A DNA stretch of 64,000 nucleotides from BJHQ01 sp964654285. Lineage in GTDB: Bacteria > Planctomycetota > UBA11346. A program made the position numbers and the translations under genes. The notes below the pieces were generated by a model. It made no database searches. It was not told where the DNA came from and worked only from the letters and a program-made list of their open reading frames with translations. How positions within the stretch are numbered: position 1 is the first letter of the stretch; every line of letters starts with the position of its first letter. Location: assembly GCA_964654285.1 (NCBI GenBank), contig CAZZJC010000029.1:1-64000 (forward strand), written 5' to 3'. Shown one piece after another: positions 49,256 through 57,264 of the stretch.

Positions 49256-51004
49256 ATGAGCACCACCACCCTTTCCGCAGCCGTCGAGACCGAACTGGTC
49301 AAGTACGCCTCCACCGTCCAGGCCCTGCACGCCGGGGCGATCGATCCTGACAAGGTCTTCAAGCCCTACCGCCTGGTGCATGGCGTCTACGGCCAGCGCC
49401 AGGGCGGCGAGAACCAGATGGTGCGGATCAAGCTGAAGTACGGCAAGGTGACGCCGAACCAGATGCGGGCGTTGGCGGATCTGAGTGAAAAACATGCGAA
49501 CGGCATCAGCCACATCACCACTCGCCAGGCGATCCAGTACCACTACGTGCAGCTCGACAGCACGCCCGCCCTGCTGCGCAGCCTGGAAGAGGTCGGCCTG
49601 ACCGCGCGCGAGGCCTGCGGCAACGCGGTGCGCGCCGTCTGCGGCAGCCCGAATGCCGGCACCCGCGTCGATGAGCCCTTCGCGATCGAACCCTACGCCG
49701 AGGCGGTCTTCCAGCATTTCCTCCGGGGTCCGCTGAGTTCGACCCTGCCGCGCAAGTTCAAGATCGCGCTCTCGGCCTCCGACGCCGATCCCTTGCAGCA
49801 GGTCAACATCCAGGACATCGGCATCACGGCGGTGGTGAAGGACGGCAAGCAGGGCTTCCGCGTCGTCGCCGGTGCCGGCCTGGGTTCCATGCCGGTCGCG
49901 CCATGCCTCATCGCCGATTGCCTGGCGAAAGAGGACCTGATCCCGCTGTGCGACGCCGTGGTGCGCGTGCACCACAAGCACGGCGACCGCCAGAACCGCG
50001 CCAAGGCCCGCCTGAAGTTCGTCCTGAAGGCCAAGGGCGAAGACGGCTTCCGCGCGTTGATCGCCGAGGAGCTCGCCAACGCCCGCGCCGCCGGCATCAA
50101 GGGCGCCGCCCTGCCCGACGTGTTGCCGCCCGCCAACCCGACCCCGATCCCGCCCGCCACCGGAGCGGAGGGCCTGTGGCGGCGCGACAACGTGCGCCCG
50201 CATCGCGAGGCCGGACTCGCCGTGGTCAGCGTCTGCATCCCGCGCGGCGACCTGCCGGCGGCGCAGCTGCGTACCCTTGCCACCCTGGCGGAAAAATTCA
50301 GCGAAGGCGATGTCCGTTCGACCAACGACCAGAACCTGGTCTTCCGCCGCGTCGCGCACCGGCACCTGGGCGAACTCCACCGCGCGCTGGCTGAACTCGG
50401 CTATACCCGTCCCGCCCACAGCCTGACCGACGTGCTGAGCTGCCCCGGCGCCAGCACCTGCCAGCTCGGCATCACCCTGTCGAAGAACCTGGCCAAGGAA
50501 CTCGAAGTCAAGCTGCTCGAGAAGGGCCTGGACCCCTTCACCATCGGCGGCCGCATCAACATCAGCGGCTGCCCGAACTCCTGCGGCCAGCACCACATCG
50601 GCACCATCGGCCTGCACGGCGCATCCTCGAAGATCGGCGACAAGCTGGTGCCGCACTACGTGCTGCTGGTCGGCGGCGGCGATGAAGGCGACAAGGTGCA
50701 CTTCTCGTCGATGATCTGCCGCATCCCCGCGCGCAAGGTCGCCGACGTGATCGCCGCCATCGGCGGCTGGTACCTGAAGGAACGCACCGCCGCGACGCAG
50801 TCGCTGGCGCAGTGGCTGCGCGTCCAGGCCGGCGCCGGTCTCGACAAGGACGCCGCCCGCAAGGCCAAGGACGCCTTCAAGGCCCGCATCGAACCGCTGT
50901 GCGCGATCAAGCCGGACCAGCTCGTCGACGCCGACCTGCGCGACCTCGGCTCCGACAAGCTGTTCAGCCTGGATGAACTCGGCGCGGGCGAGTGCATGTC
51001 CTGA
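49256..51004 (+). CDS. sirohaem-[4Fe-4S] nitrite/sulfite reductase
   Basis: 582 residues. The substrate-binding T-T-R-Q segment HITTRQAIQYHYVQ, RAVCGSPNAGTRVDEPFAIE, and the sirohaem/[4Fe-4S] ligands: CPGASTCQLGIT (C-x5-C) and ISGCPNSCGQHHIG (C-x3-C). It reduces sulfite or nitrite by six electrons with ferredoxin as the usual donor. Sulfite versus nitrite specificity is not decided by the sequence. The end overlaps the convergent membrane-protein gene by 41 bases. Confidence 0.9.
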   Translation: MSTTTLSAAVETELVKYASTVQALHAGAIDPDKVFKPYRLVHGVYGQRQGGENQMVRIKLKYGKVTPNQMRALADLSEKHANGISHITTRQAIQYHYVQLDSTPALLRSLEEVGLTAREACGNAVRAVCGSPNAGTRVDEPFAIEPYAEAVFQHFLRGPLSSTLPRKFKIALSASDADPLQQVNIQDIGITAVVKDGKQGFRVVAGAGLGSMPVAPCLIADCLAKEDLIPLCDAVVRVHHKHGDRQNRAKARLKFVLKAKGEDGFRALIAEELANARAAGIKGAALPDVLPPANPTPIPPATGAEGLWRRDNVRPHREAGLAVVSVCIPRGDLPAAQLRTLATLAEKFSEGDVRSTNDQNLVFRRVAHRHLGELHRALAELGYTRPAHSLTDVLSCPGASTCQLGITLSKNLAKELEVKLLEKGLDPFTIGGRINISGCPNSCGQHHIGTIGLHGASSKIGDKLVPHYVLLVGGGDEGDKVHFSSMICRIPARKVADVIAAIGGWYLKERTAATQSLAQWLRVQAGAGLDKDAARKAKDAFKARIEPLCAIKPDQLVDADLRDLGSDKLFSLDELGAGECMS

Positions 51005-51536
51005 GCGGCTGCGCCGCCGTCGACCAGCTCCGTTCCAGGGTCAGCCAATACGCGCCGGTGGCGATTCCCAGCAGCCCGCCGAGGTAGCTGAAGTTGTGCA
51101 TCGTGCCCGCCCGCATGAAGGCGACCGGGTCGGTGATTGGCCGATCGAACCGCGTCACCACCCCCACGGTGGTAGGATCCAGTGCGGCGTGGGCATACGC
51201 CAGCGCGCCCAGGCCGACCGCCAAAGCGGTCAAGGCCACGATCCCATACGCCCGCAGGACGGCGACCACGTAACCCCGGGTGCCGGGAACGATGGTGCCG
51301 ATCGGCACGATGAAGAGGCCGATCAGCAGCCCCATCCACCAGGAGGCATGCCAGCCCACCAGGGAGGCGCCGATCCGGTTCTGCCACGCCGGATCGATGC
51401 GGAACTGGATGAACTTGAACTGGTGGAAATAATCCGGGGAAACCGTGTAGCTGAGCTGATTGTGCACCATGCCGTAGAGGCCGGCGACCAGGCATCCAAG
51501 GGCGAGCAGGGGTGCGATCAGGAGAACCGTCTTCAT
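50964..51536 (-). CDS. four-helix membrane protein of unknown function
   Basis: 190 residues. Four membrane segments: VLLIAPLLALGCLVAGLYG, WMGLLIGLFIVPIGTIVPG, YGIVALTALAVGLGALAYAH and LGGLLGIATGAYWLT. A loop after helix 1 reads NQLSYTVSPDYFHQFKFIQF, a motif I recognise from a widespread but unnamed family of bacterial membrane proteins. Its last 13 codons lie over the 3' end of the sirohaem reductase gene. Confidence 0.75.
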   Translation of the reverse strand: MKTVLLIAPLLALGCLVAGLYGMVHNQLSYTVSPDYFHQFKFIQFRIDPAWQNRIGASLVGWHASWWMGLLIGLFIVPIGTIVPGTRGYVVAVLRAYGIVALTALAVGLGALAYAHAALDPTTVGVVTRFDRPITDPVAFMRAGTMHNFSYLGGLLGIATGAYWLTLERSWSTAAQPLRTCTRPRRVHPG

Positions 51537-51956
51537 GGTCGAAGGCTCCCATCAGGGTCCGGGGATCAACGAGGTCATCGCGCGAAGGTTCTCGGCCACG
51601 GTGGAGTCTTGTCCTGAGCAGCCCTCAGGCTGCTCACGGGGGAGCGCCGAAGGCGCGTTACGGGGGCGGGCAGCCCCCGGACAAACAGGAACGTGAGACG
51701 GCGAAGCCGACTCTTCCGGCGCAGCCGGAACCCCGCGCAGCGGGGAAGTTCTTTGGAAGCAGCCCTCAGGCTGCTCACGGGGGAGCGCCGAAGGCGCGTT
51801 ACGGGGGGCGGGCAGCCCCCGGACAAACAAGAACGTGAGACGGCGAAGCCGACTCTTCCGGCGCAGCCGGAACCCCGCGCAGCGGGGAAGTTCTTTGGAA
51901 GGCCGGGAACGCGACCAACCGATTTCCATCGCCACCACCGCGCCCAGGATGCACCC
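51537..51956. repeat. two tandem copies of the hairpin-array element
   Basis: Copy 2 runs 51616-51758 and copy 3 runs 51759-51901, head to tail and nearly identical (143 bp each). Each contains GAGCAGCC-CTCA-GGCTGCTC (first base varies), GCGCC-GAA-GGCGC, a GGGGGC...GCCCCC stem, CGGC-GAA-GCCG, TTCCGGC-GCA-GCCGGAA and CCCCGC-GCA-GCGGGG, ending TTCTTTGGAAG. They fill most of the divergent interval between the membrane protein gene and the quinone reductase gene. No gene is present; translations through them are Arg/Pro-rich shadows. Confidence 0.9.
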
Positions 51957-52922
51957 ATGCCCATCGCCATCCGTCCCATCCGCACCGGCGGACCTGAAGT
52001 CCTGGTTGCCGCAGAGATTCCCGCCCCGGCCCTCGCAGCGGATCAGATCCGCGTGCGAACCGAGGCGATCGGCGTCAATTTCATCGATATCTACCAGCGT
52101 TCCGGCCAGTATCCCCTGCCGCTGCCGTTGCCGCTCGGCCAGGAGGGGGCCGGCCTCATCGTCGAGGTCGGTGCGGCGGTGACGGCGCTCAAGGTCGGCC
52201 AGCGCGTCGCCTGGGCCGGGGTCGGCGGGTCATATGCCAGCGAGGTGGTGCTGCCGGCCGCCCGCGCGGTGCCGGTGCCGGAAGGCGTCGCGGCGCAGAC
52301 GGCGGCGGCGCTGATCATGCAGGGACTGACCGCGCATTACCTGGCGCACAGCACCTTCGCCTTGCGCCCCGGCCACACGGCACTCATCCATGCGGCGGCT
52401 GGCGGAGTGGGTCTGCTCCTGGTCCAGCTCGCCAAGCGGTCCGGCGCGACCGTGTTCGCGACCACCTCGACCGCCGACAAGACCGCGCTGGTGCGTGCCC
52501 AGGGCGCCGACCACGTGATCCCCTATGCCGGTTTCGCGGCCGAGGTGCGCCGGCTGAACGGCGGGCGCGGGGTCGACGTGGTCTACGATTCGGTCGGCAA
52601 GGATACCTGGGCCGGCAGCCTCGAATGCCTGGCCCCGCGCGGGATGCTCGCCCTGTTCGGCCAGTCGAGCGGCGCGGTGCCGGCCTTCGATCCGCAGATC
52701 CTCGCGGCCAAGGGCTCGCTGTTCCTCACCCGGCCGACGCTGAAGGACTACATCCAGGACCGCGCCGAGCTCATCCAGCGCAGCCAGGCGCTGTTCACCC
52801 TCGTCCAGGCAGGACGACTGGACGTGCGGATCGACTCCTCCCTGCCCCTCGCGGATGCGGCCGAGGCGCACCGGCGGCTCGCCGCGCGCACCACCGCCGG
52901 CAAGGTGCTGCTCATCCCGTGA
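51957..52922 (+). CDS. quinone oxidoreductase, zeta-crystallin type
   Basis: 321 residues from ATG 51957 (MPIAIRPIRTGGPEVLVAAE). MDR fold without zinc ligands: NFIDIYQRSGQYPLPLPLPL, LGQEGAGLIVEVGAAVT, the NADPH loop IHAAAGGVGLLLVQLAKRSG and DVVYDSVGKDTWAGSLE. It reduces quinones with NADPH. The stop overlaps the mutY stop by 11 bases on the opposite strand. Confidence 0.88.
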   Translation: MPIAIRPIRTGGPEVLVAAEIPAPALAADQIRVRTEAIGVNFIDIYQRSGQYPLPLPLPLGQEGAGLIVEVGAAVTALKVGQRVAWAGVGGSYASEVVLPAARAVPVPEGVAAQTAAALIMQGLTAHYLAHSTFALRPGHTALIHAAAGGVGLLLVQLAKRSGATVFATTSTADKTALVRAQGADHVIPYAGFAAEVRRLNGGRGVDVVYDSVGKDTWAGSLECLAPRGMLALFGQSSGAVPAFDPQILAAKGSLFLTRPTLKDYIQDRAELIQRSQALFTLVQAGRLDVRIDSSLPLADAAEAHRRLAARTTAGKVLLIP

Positions 52923-54027
52923 GGCGGTGATAGCGCCGCAGCCGATCCAGGATCGGCGCGTTGGCCTTGGGAAAATCCAAGGCGATGAAGGCGGCGGGTT
53001 CGAGCCAGCGCAGCTCGTCGGCAGCGAGCGGCTGGACGCTGGCGGGATCGAACAGGCGCACCCGGAAGAGATGGAAGGTCAGGTAGCGGCTGCCGGCGTC
53101 GTGGGTCCAGGTCAGCAGATGGCGGGCGGCCAGCACCTCGGCGCCGAGTTCTTCGCGCACCTCGCGCGCGAGGGCGACGCGCTCGCTCTCGCCGGGTTCG
53201 CGTTTGCCCCCGGGCAGTTCCCACATTCCGGCGCAGTCGCCGGAATCGCGCCGGCGCGCAGCGAGATACCGGCCGTCGTGGTGGATCAGCGCGAGCACGA
53301 TGTGCTGGCGCGGACGGCTGCGGTCGAGGGTCTGCACGCCGTAGCGCACCTTCTCAGCCGGTACCTTGAGCGGATTCGCGGTGGCTTGCTGGAGATCAGC
53401 CCGGTCGCGCGCACGGCAGCGGTGGGCCCAGGGGCAGCGGTCGCAGTGGGCGATGCGGGCGGTGCAGATGGTCGCGCCCAGATCCATCAGGGCGTTGGTG
53501 CTGGCGATGGGGTCGTCGCGATCGAGTTCGCGCCCGGCGTGCGCCCACACGAGGTCCTTGGCGAGCGGCAGCGGCAGGCCGTCGCGGCGGGCGTAGATGC
53601 GTGCGATGTTGGTGTCGACCACCGCGACCGCCTTGCCGAAGGCGAATACCGACACCGACGCGGCGGTGTACGGCCCGATGCCGGGCAGTTCGATGAGGCC
53701 AACCTCGTCGTCAGGCCAGCGGCCACGGGCGAGCACCGCCTGCACGGCGGCGCGCAGGCGCTCGACCCGGCTGGGGTAGCCGAGGCCCTTCCAGGCGCGA
53801 TGGATCGCCTCGGTGGATGCGGCTGCCAGGGCGGCTTCATCGGGGAAAAGCTCGAGGAAACGCAGGTAGAACGGCAGCACGCGATCGACCTGGGTCTGCT
53901 GCAGCATGACTTCGCTGACCAGCACCCGGTAGGGATCGCGGGTGCGGCGCCAGGGCAGGTCGCGGCCGTGGACGCGATACCAGGCGAGGAGTTCCTGCTG
54001 CGGGGTGTCCGCCGGCCGCCTAGGCAT
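52912..54027 (-). CDS. mutY: A/G-specific adenine DNA glycosylase
   Basis: 371 residues from ATG 54027 (MPRRPADTPQQELLAWYRVH). HhH motif in IELPGIGPYTAASVSVFAFG with the catalytic Asp nearby in VVDTNIARI; the [4Fe-4S] loop is C-x6-C-x2-C-x5-C in CTARIAHCDRCPWAHRC. The C-terminal NUDIX-like domain (AGMWELPGGKREPGESERVA) recognises 8-oxoG. It removes adenine opposite 8-oxoguanine. The start overlaps the RusA-like gene by eight bases. Confidence 0.95.
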   Translation of the reverse strand: MPRRPADTPQQELLAWYRVHGRDLPWRRTRDPYRVLVSEVMLQQTQVDRVLPFYLRFLELFPDEAALAAASTEAIHRAWKGLGYPSRVERLRAAVQAVLARGRWPDDEVGLIELPGIGPYTAASVSVFAFGKAVAVVDTNIARIYARRDGLPLPLAKDLVWAHAGRELDRDDPIASTNALMDLGATICTARIAHCDRCPWAHRCRARDRADLQQATANPLKVPAEKVRYGVQTLDRSRPRQHIVLALIHHDGRYLAARRRDSGDCAGMWELPGGKREPGESERVALAREVREELGAEVLAARHLLTWTHDAGSRYLTFHLFRVRLFDPASVQPLAADELRWLEPAAFIALDFPKANAPILDRLRRYHRLTG

Positions 54028-54409
54028 CGTTGGCGAGCCCCTCGGGCAGATCCCCGGCCCAGGGCAGGAATTCGATCTCGGTGCGTTCGTCAGCCTTGGG
54101 CACCTGGAACTGGTGGTAATCGCAGAAGAACCAGCGAGGGCTGTCGTCCTTGATCCAGCCCAGGCGTTGCAGCGCATCCGGGATCGGTTTCGCGCCACCG
54201 ACCAGGTTGGCGAAGTCGACGAGCCGCGTGCGGTAGCTGCGCAGGGCGATGCGCACCGGTTCCGCGACCGGCTGGGCGAGCGGCGGCAGCTGCGAACGGA
54301 TGAGCAGGAACCAGGCGTCGCGTTCCCTGGCGTAGGCGCTCCAGTGCCTGTATTGGCTCCGGTTCTGGCTCGGCACCCGGCGCTTGATGATGATCAGCCT
54401 AGCAGGCAT
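54020..54409 (-). CDS. RusA-like Holliday-junction resolvase
   Basis: 129 residues. The core RTRLVDFANLVGGAKPIPDA, then LGWIKDDSPRWFFCDYHQ contains the acidic residues D-x-x-N and DD expected of RusA nucleases. It cuts four-way junctions and is most often found in prophages or repair gene sets. Here it overlaps mutY (8 bp) and the upstream hypothetical gene (11 bp), so it belongs to a repair-linked operon. Confidence 0.75.
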   Translation of the reverse strand: MPARLIIIKRRVPSQNRSQYRHWSAYARERDAWFLLIRSQLPPLAQPVAEPVRIALRSYRTRLVDFANLVGGAKPIPDALQRLGWIKDDSPRWFFCDYHQFQVPKADERTEIEFLPWAGDLPEGLANDA

Positions 54410-55118
54410 GGCCGACCTGGCGTGCTGAGGGAGCGACGAAACGCGGTTGGGTCAGGGCGGAGTCATCACCCGAACGCACCGCGAGGCGGACGTAGCCCTC
54501 GTCCCCGCGATCGGTCCAGCGCCCGCTGCGGCCGGTCTGGCGTGAGATCGGGAAGCCGCCGCGCGCGATGATTTCGGCCTGGGCGTCGTCGCGGGCGCAT
54601 GACCAGCTCACGCCGGTGCGGGTCTCCTCGATCCGGTCGAGCCGCAGGCCGTCTTCGGCGTGGAAGCAGCCGAAGATCAGCGCACCGAGGACGGACTGGG
54701 CATCGGCGCGGGCGGTCTCGGCCACCAGCCTGCCGCGCGCGCCCCACACCGGCACGCTGCGGGTCAGCAGGGCGTCCCAGCAGCGCTCGTCGGCCTCGTC
54801 GGCCAGGGCGAAGATGCGCATGCCCTCGGCGAAGGCGATGCGATCCGGAGTGAAGGTGCGGCCGGGATGGTGCAGGATCGTCACCGCGCGCACGCCGGCG
54901 AGGGCTGAGGCGATGCGGGCGATCGCGCCCGGCGCGGGTTCGCTCGGTTCCGGATGCGGCAGCGGCACGGCCTCGGCCGCGAGCACCTGCACCCGCAGCG
55001 GTTCGCCGGCGCAGCGCCAATCCAGGCGGGCGCTCCAGAGATCGAAGGCGGGACTTCCGTCGCGGGTCACCGCCACGCGATCGCCGTCGCCGCCGAGCGG
55101 ATCCAGGTCCAGGCGCAT
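54399..55118 (-). CDS. hypothetical protein, possibly related to the PHP fold
   Basis: 239 residues, soluble. GAIARIASALAGVRAVTILH, HHPGRTFTPDRIAFAEGMRI and the C-terminal EIIARGGFPISRQTGRSGRW are the clearest blocks. The HHPGR and AEGMR strings recall metal-binding PHP-domain proteins, but the usual His/Asp set is incomplete, so the assignment is tentative. It is first in the gene set with the RusA-like nuclease and mutY. Confidence 0.55.
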   Translation of the reverse strand: MRLDLDPLGGDGDRVAVTRDGSPAFDLWSARLDWRCAGEPLRVQVLAAEAVPLPHPEPSEPAPGAIARIASALAGVRAVTILHHPGRTFTPDRIAFAEGMRIFALADEADERCWDALLTRSVPVWGARGRLVAETARADAQSVLGALIFGCFHAEDGLRLDRIEETRTGVSWSCARDDAQAEIIARGGFPISRQTGRSGRWTDRGDEGYVRLAVRSGDDSALTQPRFVAPSARQVGHAC

Positions 55119-55197
55119 GGCGGGAGGTTAGCCCGCAGCGGGAAATTCACACCGTGTCCGGCCATCGGGGCGAACGCGGGGAGGCAATCCGAGGGGT

Positions 55198-55259
55198 GCA
55201 GCGGCGTTCAGTCGTGCCCGCTGGCGTCGCAGCGGCGTTCAGTCGTGCCCGCTGGCGTC
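55198..55259 (+). repeat. 31-bp tandem repeat
   Basis: GCAGCGGCGTTCAGTCGTGC plus CCGCTGGCGTC (31 bp) occurs twice back to back at 55198-55228 and 55229-55259, with a partial third start. The unit is the antisense of the last codons and stop of an AraC fragment, so it arose by duplication of that fragment's 3' end. Confidence 0.85.
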
Positions 55260-55318
55260 GCAGCGGCGGCGATACTCGCCCGGGGACAGGCCGATCTGCT
55301 GCTGGAACATGGCGGAGG
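55239..55318 (-). pseudogene. 3' end of an AraC-family regulator
   Basis: On the minus strand the residues TSAMFQQQIGLSPGEYRRRC end in a TGA at 55239. This is the closing helix and LSPGEYR signature of AraC-type regulators. Only about 25 residues remain before the homology ends at about 55318, next to the plus-strand PQQ fragment. It is a gene remnant, cut at a rearrangement point. Confidence 0.7.
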
Positions 55319-55319
55319 T

Positions 55320-55791
55320 CCTGTGGATGCAGAAGGCCCTCGGCAATGCCGAAGGCCCCAACCTTGCGGTCTTTTCCGGGCGTCTGTATGGCGTCAATGT
55401 CAAGCGGTCGGGCTTTGCCGCGATCGATCCGGTCAGCGGCGCGGTCGGGCCCACCGGCCCCGCCTTCGGATCGTGGAGCGTCGGCTGGGCGATCTCGCGC
55501 GACGGAGCCGCCGTCTACAAGAGCGGCATCAACGGAAGGACCATCGGCTTCACGCTGATCCAGCTTCCTGACCTGAAGGTGCTCGGTACGGGGACGCTCG
55601 ATGACAGCCCATCGGCCAGGCAGCGCGAGCACAACATCGGCATGCTCGGTCAGCCCGAGGTCAACGTCGGACCGGCCGGGGTCACCGCCTTCGGCAATCG
55701 CATCTTCTACCGGTCGAACCAGCATCTCTGGTGCATCGGCGACCCCAAGGCCGCGTGGGTTCCGCCCGAGACGGCTGGCGTCGCCCCGTAG
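55320..55791 (+). pseudogene. C-terminal fragment of a PQQ-type beta-propeller protein
   Basis: About 155 residues without a proper start: propeller strands (VFSGRLYGVNVKRSGFAAID, ISRDGAAVYKSGINGRTIGF) and a closing block RIFYRSNQHLWCIGDPKAAW that matches the end of the intact PQQ protein (LYCIGDPKVPYDWN). The upstream part is lost at about 55318, where AraC debris begins. It is a truncated pseudogene of the third member of this protein family in the window. Confidence 0.75.
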
Positions 55792-55817
55792 CCGCGTCCC
55801 TGCTGCCGATCCTGCTG

Positions 55818-55957
55818 CCGAAGAACGTCCCCGCTACGCGGGGTTCCGGCTGCGCCGGAAGGGCAGGCTTCGCCGACCCGGGTTCTTGTCTGCCCGGGGG
55901 CTGTCGCCCTCGTAACGCGTCTTCGGCGCTCCCCGTGAGCAGCCTGACGACCAGGCT
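55818..55957 (-). repeat. hairpin-array element, inverted copy 4
   Basis: The minus strand reads CCGGAACCCCGCGTAGCGGG as hairpin CCCCGC-GTA-GCGGGG, preceded by TTCCGGC-GCA-GCCGGAA, TCGGCGAAGCC and GCGCC-GAA-GACGC, in the same order as the other copies. The loops remain GNA (GTA, GCA, GAA) although the stems differ in single bases from copies 1-3. It lies between the PQQ fragment and the pyruvyl transferase gene. Confidence 0.85.
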
Positions 55958-55989
55958 CAGCACAGCGTCGCGGCCTGGCGCGTGCGTGC

Positions 55990-57195
55990 TCATCCCGCGC
56001 GGTAGTCGGTGGCGAGGATCCGGGCCACCCGGCCCAGCATGGCGGCATGACCGGCATCGATGCGCCGCTGCGCCTGGGCCACCCTGGCCAGGGCGGTCGG
56101 GCGGTCGTGGTCGATGGCGAGCAGGGCGGCCAGCGGTTCTTCGCCGGTGATCTGGTCGATCTCGAACATCCAATCCTGCAGGCCGAGATCGCGCCACATC
56201 TGGCCCTTGGCGGTGTCCTCGATCTGACGGATGTGGATGGCGGGGACGCCTTGGCGCTGGGCCAGCACGGGCGAGTGCATCTTCATGCTGACCACCGCCA
56301 CCGCCTGGCGATACAGGCTTGCAGCCTGGTCGGTGCACCACCAGTCGCGGACGACCACGGTCTTGGCCTTCACATCATCCGGCAGCATGTGGTAGAGCAG
56401 CGGATCGGCATCATCGAGCTGGTAGATCATCTCGGGGCAGATCACGGCCTGCTTGCCGGTGGCGCGCACCCAACCGGTGATGACCCGGCGCAGCTTGGCG
56501 TGGTCCGGTTCGGCGGTGGCGGCGTTGAGCCGTTCTCCGGCGGCGATCGCCTCGTCGCTCGGGCGGTACCATTGCGGCATCCGGTGGAAGGGCGGGAAGC
56601 GCAGCCGGCCGATGAAGCAGGCGTAGCCGCCCGGCACCAGGCCGTGCTGCCGCTGGAAGGCGTGCGCCCAGGCGTCATCGCGCACGTCGCTGGCGAAGGC
56701 CGCGTCGGGACCGAAGAAGGTGCGGCCGGCGGCCAGGCGCTCGCCCTCGACGAAGCCCAGCGACACCGTGTCGCGGCAGAACAGCGCCGACGCGCCATCC
56801 AGCAGGTCGCGGTGGTCCAGGCTCCACTTCGGCACGGTGATGCCGCCGACGACCACCGGCTTGCCGGTGAGTTCCACCCATTGCCGCCATTGCTCGACGG
56901 CCATGGGATTGGGCCCCGAACCGTGCAGGTAGAGATCGCACCGCCGACCCAGGTCGCGCACGGCGGCCGCCTCCACGGCCCGATGCGTGCGCAGTTCAGG
57001 CGCAACGATGTCCAGCCCGGGGAAACGCCGCCGCAGCATGGTCTCGACCGGCGGATTGCAGACGATGGGCCACCAGAGGACCCGGACCTGGGGCAGGTGG
57101 CGTTCGATCAGGGCCAGCATGCCCGGCGTGTGCGCGACATCACCGATGTTGACGGTCTGCCAGCCGGATTTGAGCAGGATGGTGGGGGGGTGCAT
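55990..57195 (-). CDS. polysaccharide pyruvyl transferase family protein
   Basis: 401 residues. TILLKSGWQTVNIGDVAHTP (N-terminal GNIGD-like motif), LYLHGSGPNPMA, VVVGGITVPKWSLDHRDLL, RDTVSLGFVEGER and VVSMKMHSPVLAQRQGVPAI (conserved SMKMH-S/P motif) are typical of the PS_pyruv_trans superfamily. It adds pyruvate ketals to exopolysaccharide or related polymers. Its gene is divergent from an AraC-type regulator that may control it; the intergenic gap is 69 bp. Confidence 0.85.
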   Translation of the reverse strand: MHPPTILLKSGWQTVNIGDVAHTPGMLALIERHLPQVRVLWWPIVCNPPVETMLRRRFPGLDIVAPELRTHRAVEAAAVRDLGRRCDLYLHGSGPNPMAVEQWRQWVELTGKPVVVGGITVPKWSLDHRDLLDGASALFCRDTVSLGFVEGERLAAGRTFFGPDAAFASDVRDDAWAHAFQRQHGLVPGGYACFIGRLRFPPFHRMPQWYRPSDEAIAAGERLNAATAEPDHAKLRRVITGWVRATGKQAVICPEMIYQLDDADPLLYHMLPDDVKAKTVVVRDWWCTDQAASLYRQAVAVVSMKMHSPVLAQRQGVPAIHIRQIEDTAKGQMWRDLGLQDWMFEIDQITGEEPLAALLAIDHDRPTALARVAQAQRRIDAGHAAMLGRVARILATDYRAG

Positions 57196-57264
57196 GGCGG
57201 GATCCTAGACGAGACGGCGTGCGGGGACCATGGACGGTCTGCTCGTCATTTGCATGATCTGTGC

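Noticed and set aside
49080..50701. upstream part of the minus ORF 48215-50701
   Set aside because: It lies antisense to the sirohaem reductase gene; only the last 232 codons, from 48913, encode the ParA-like protein.
51582..51985. Small ORFs with RTSPLRGVPA-like peptides
   Set aside because: Repeated translations of the hairpin-array element, which is structural DNA; the same peptides appear at every copy and do not look like proteins.
52855..54153. 432-codon plus-strand ORF
   Set aside because: Antisense to mutY.
55198..55259. Tandem repeat as a possible replication iteron or CRISPR
   Set aside because: Two units only, derived from an AraC gene end.
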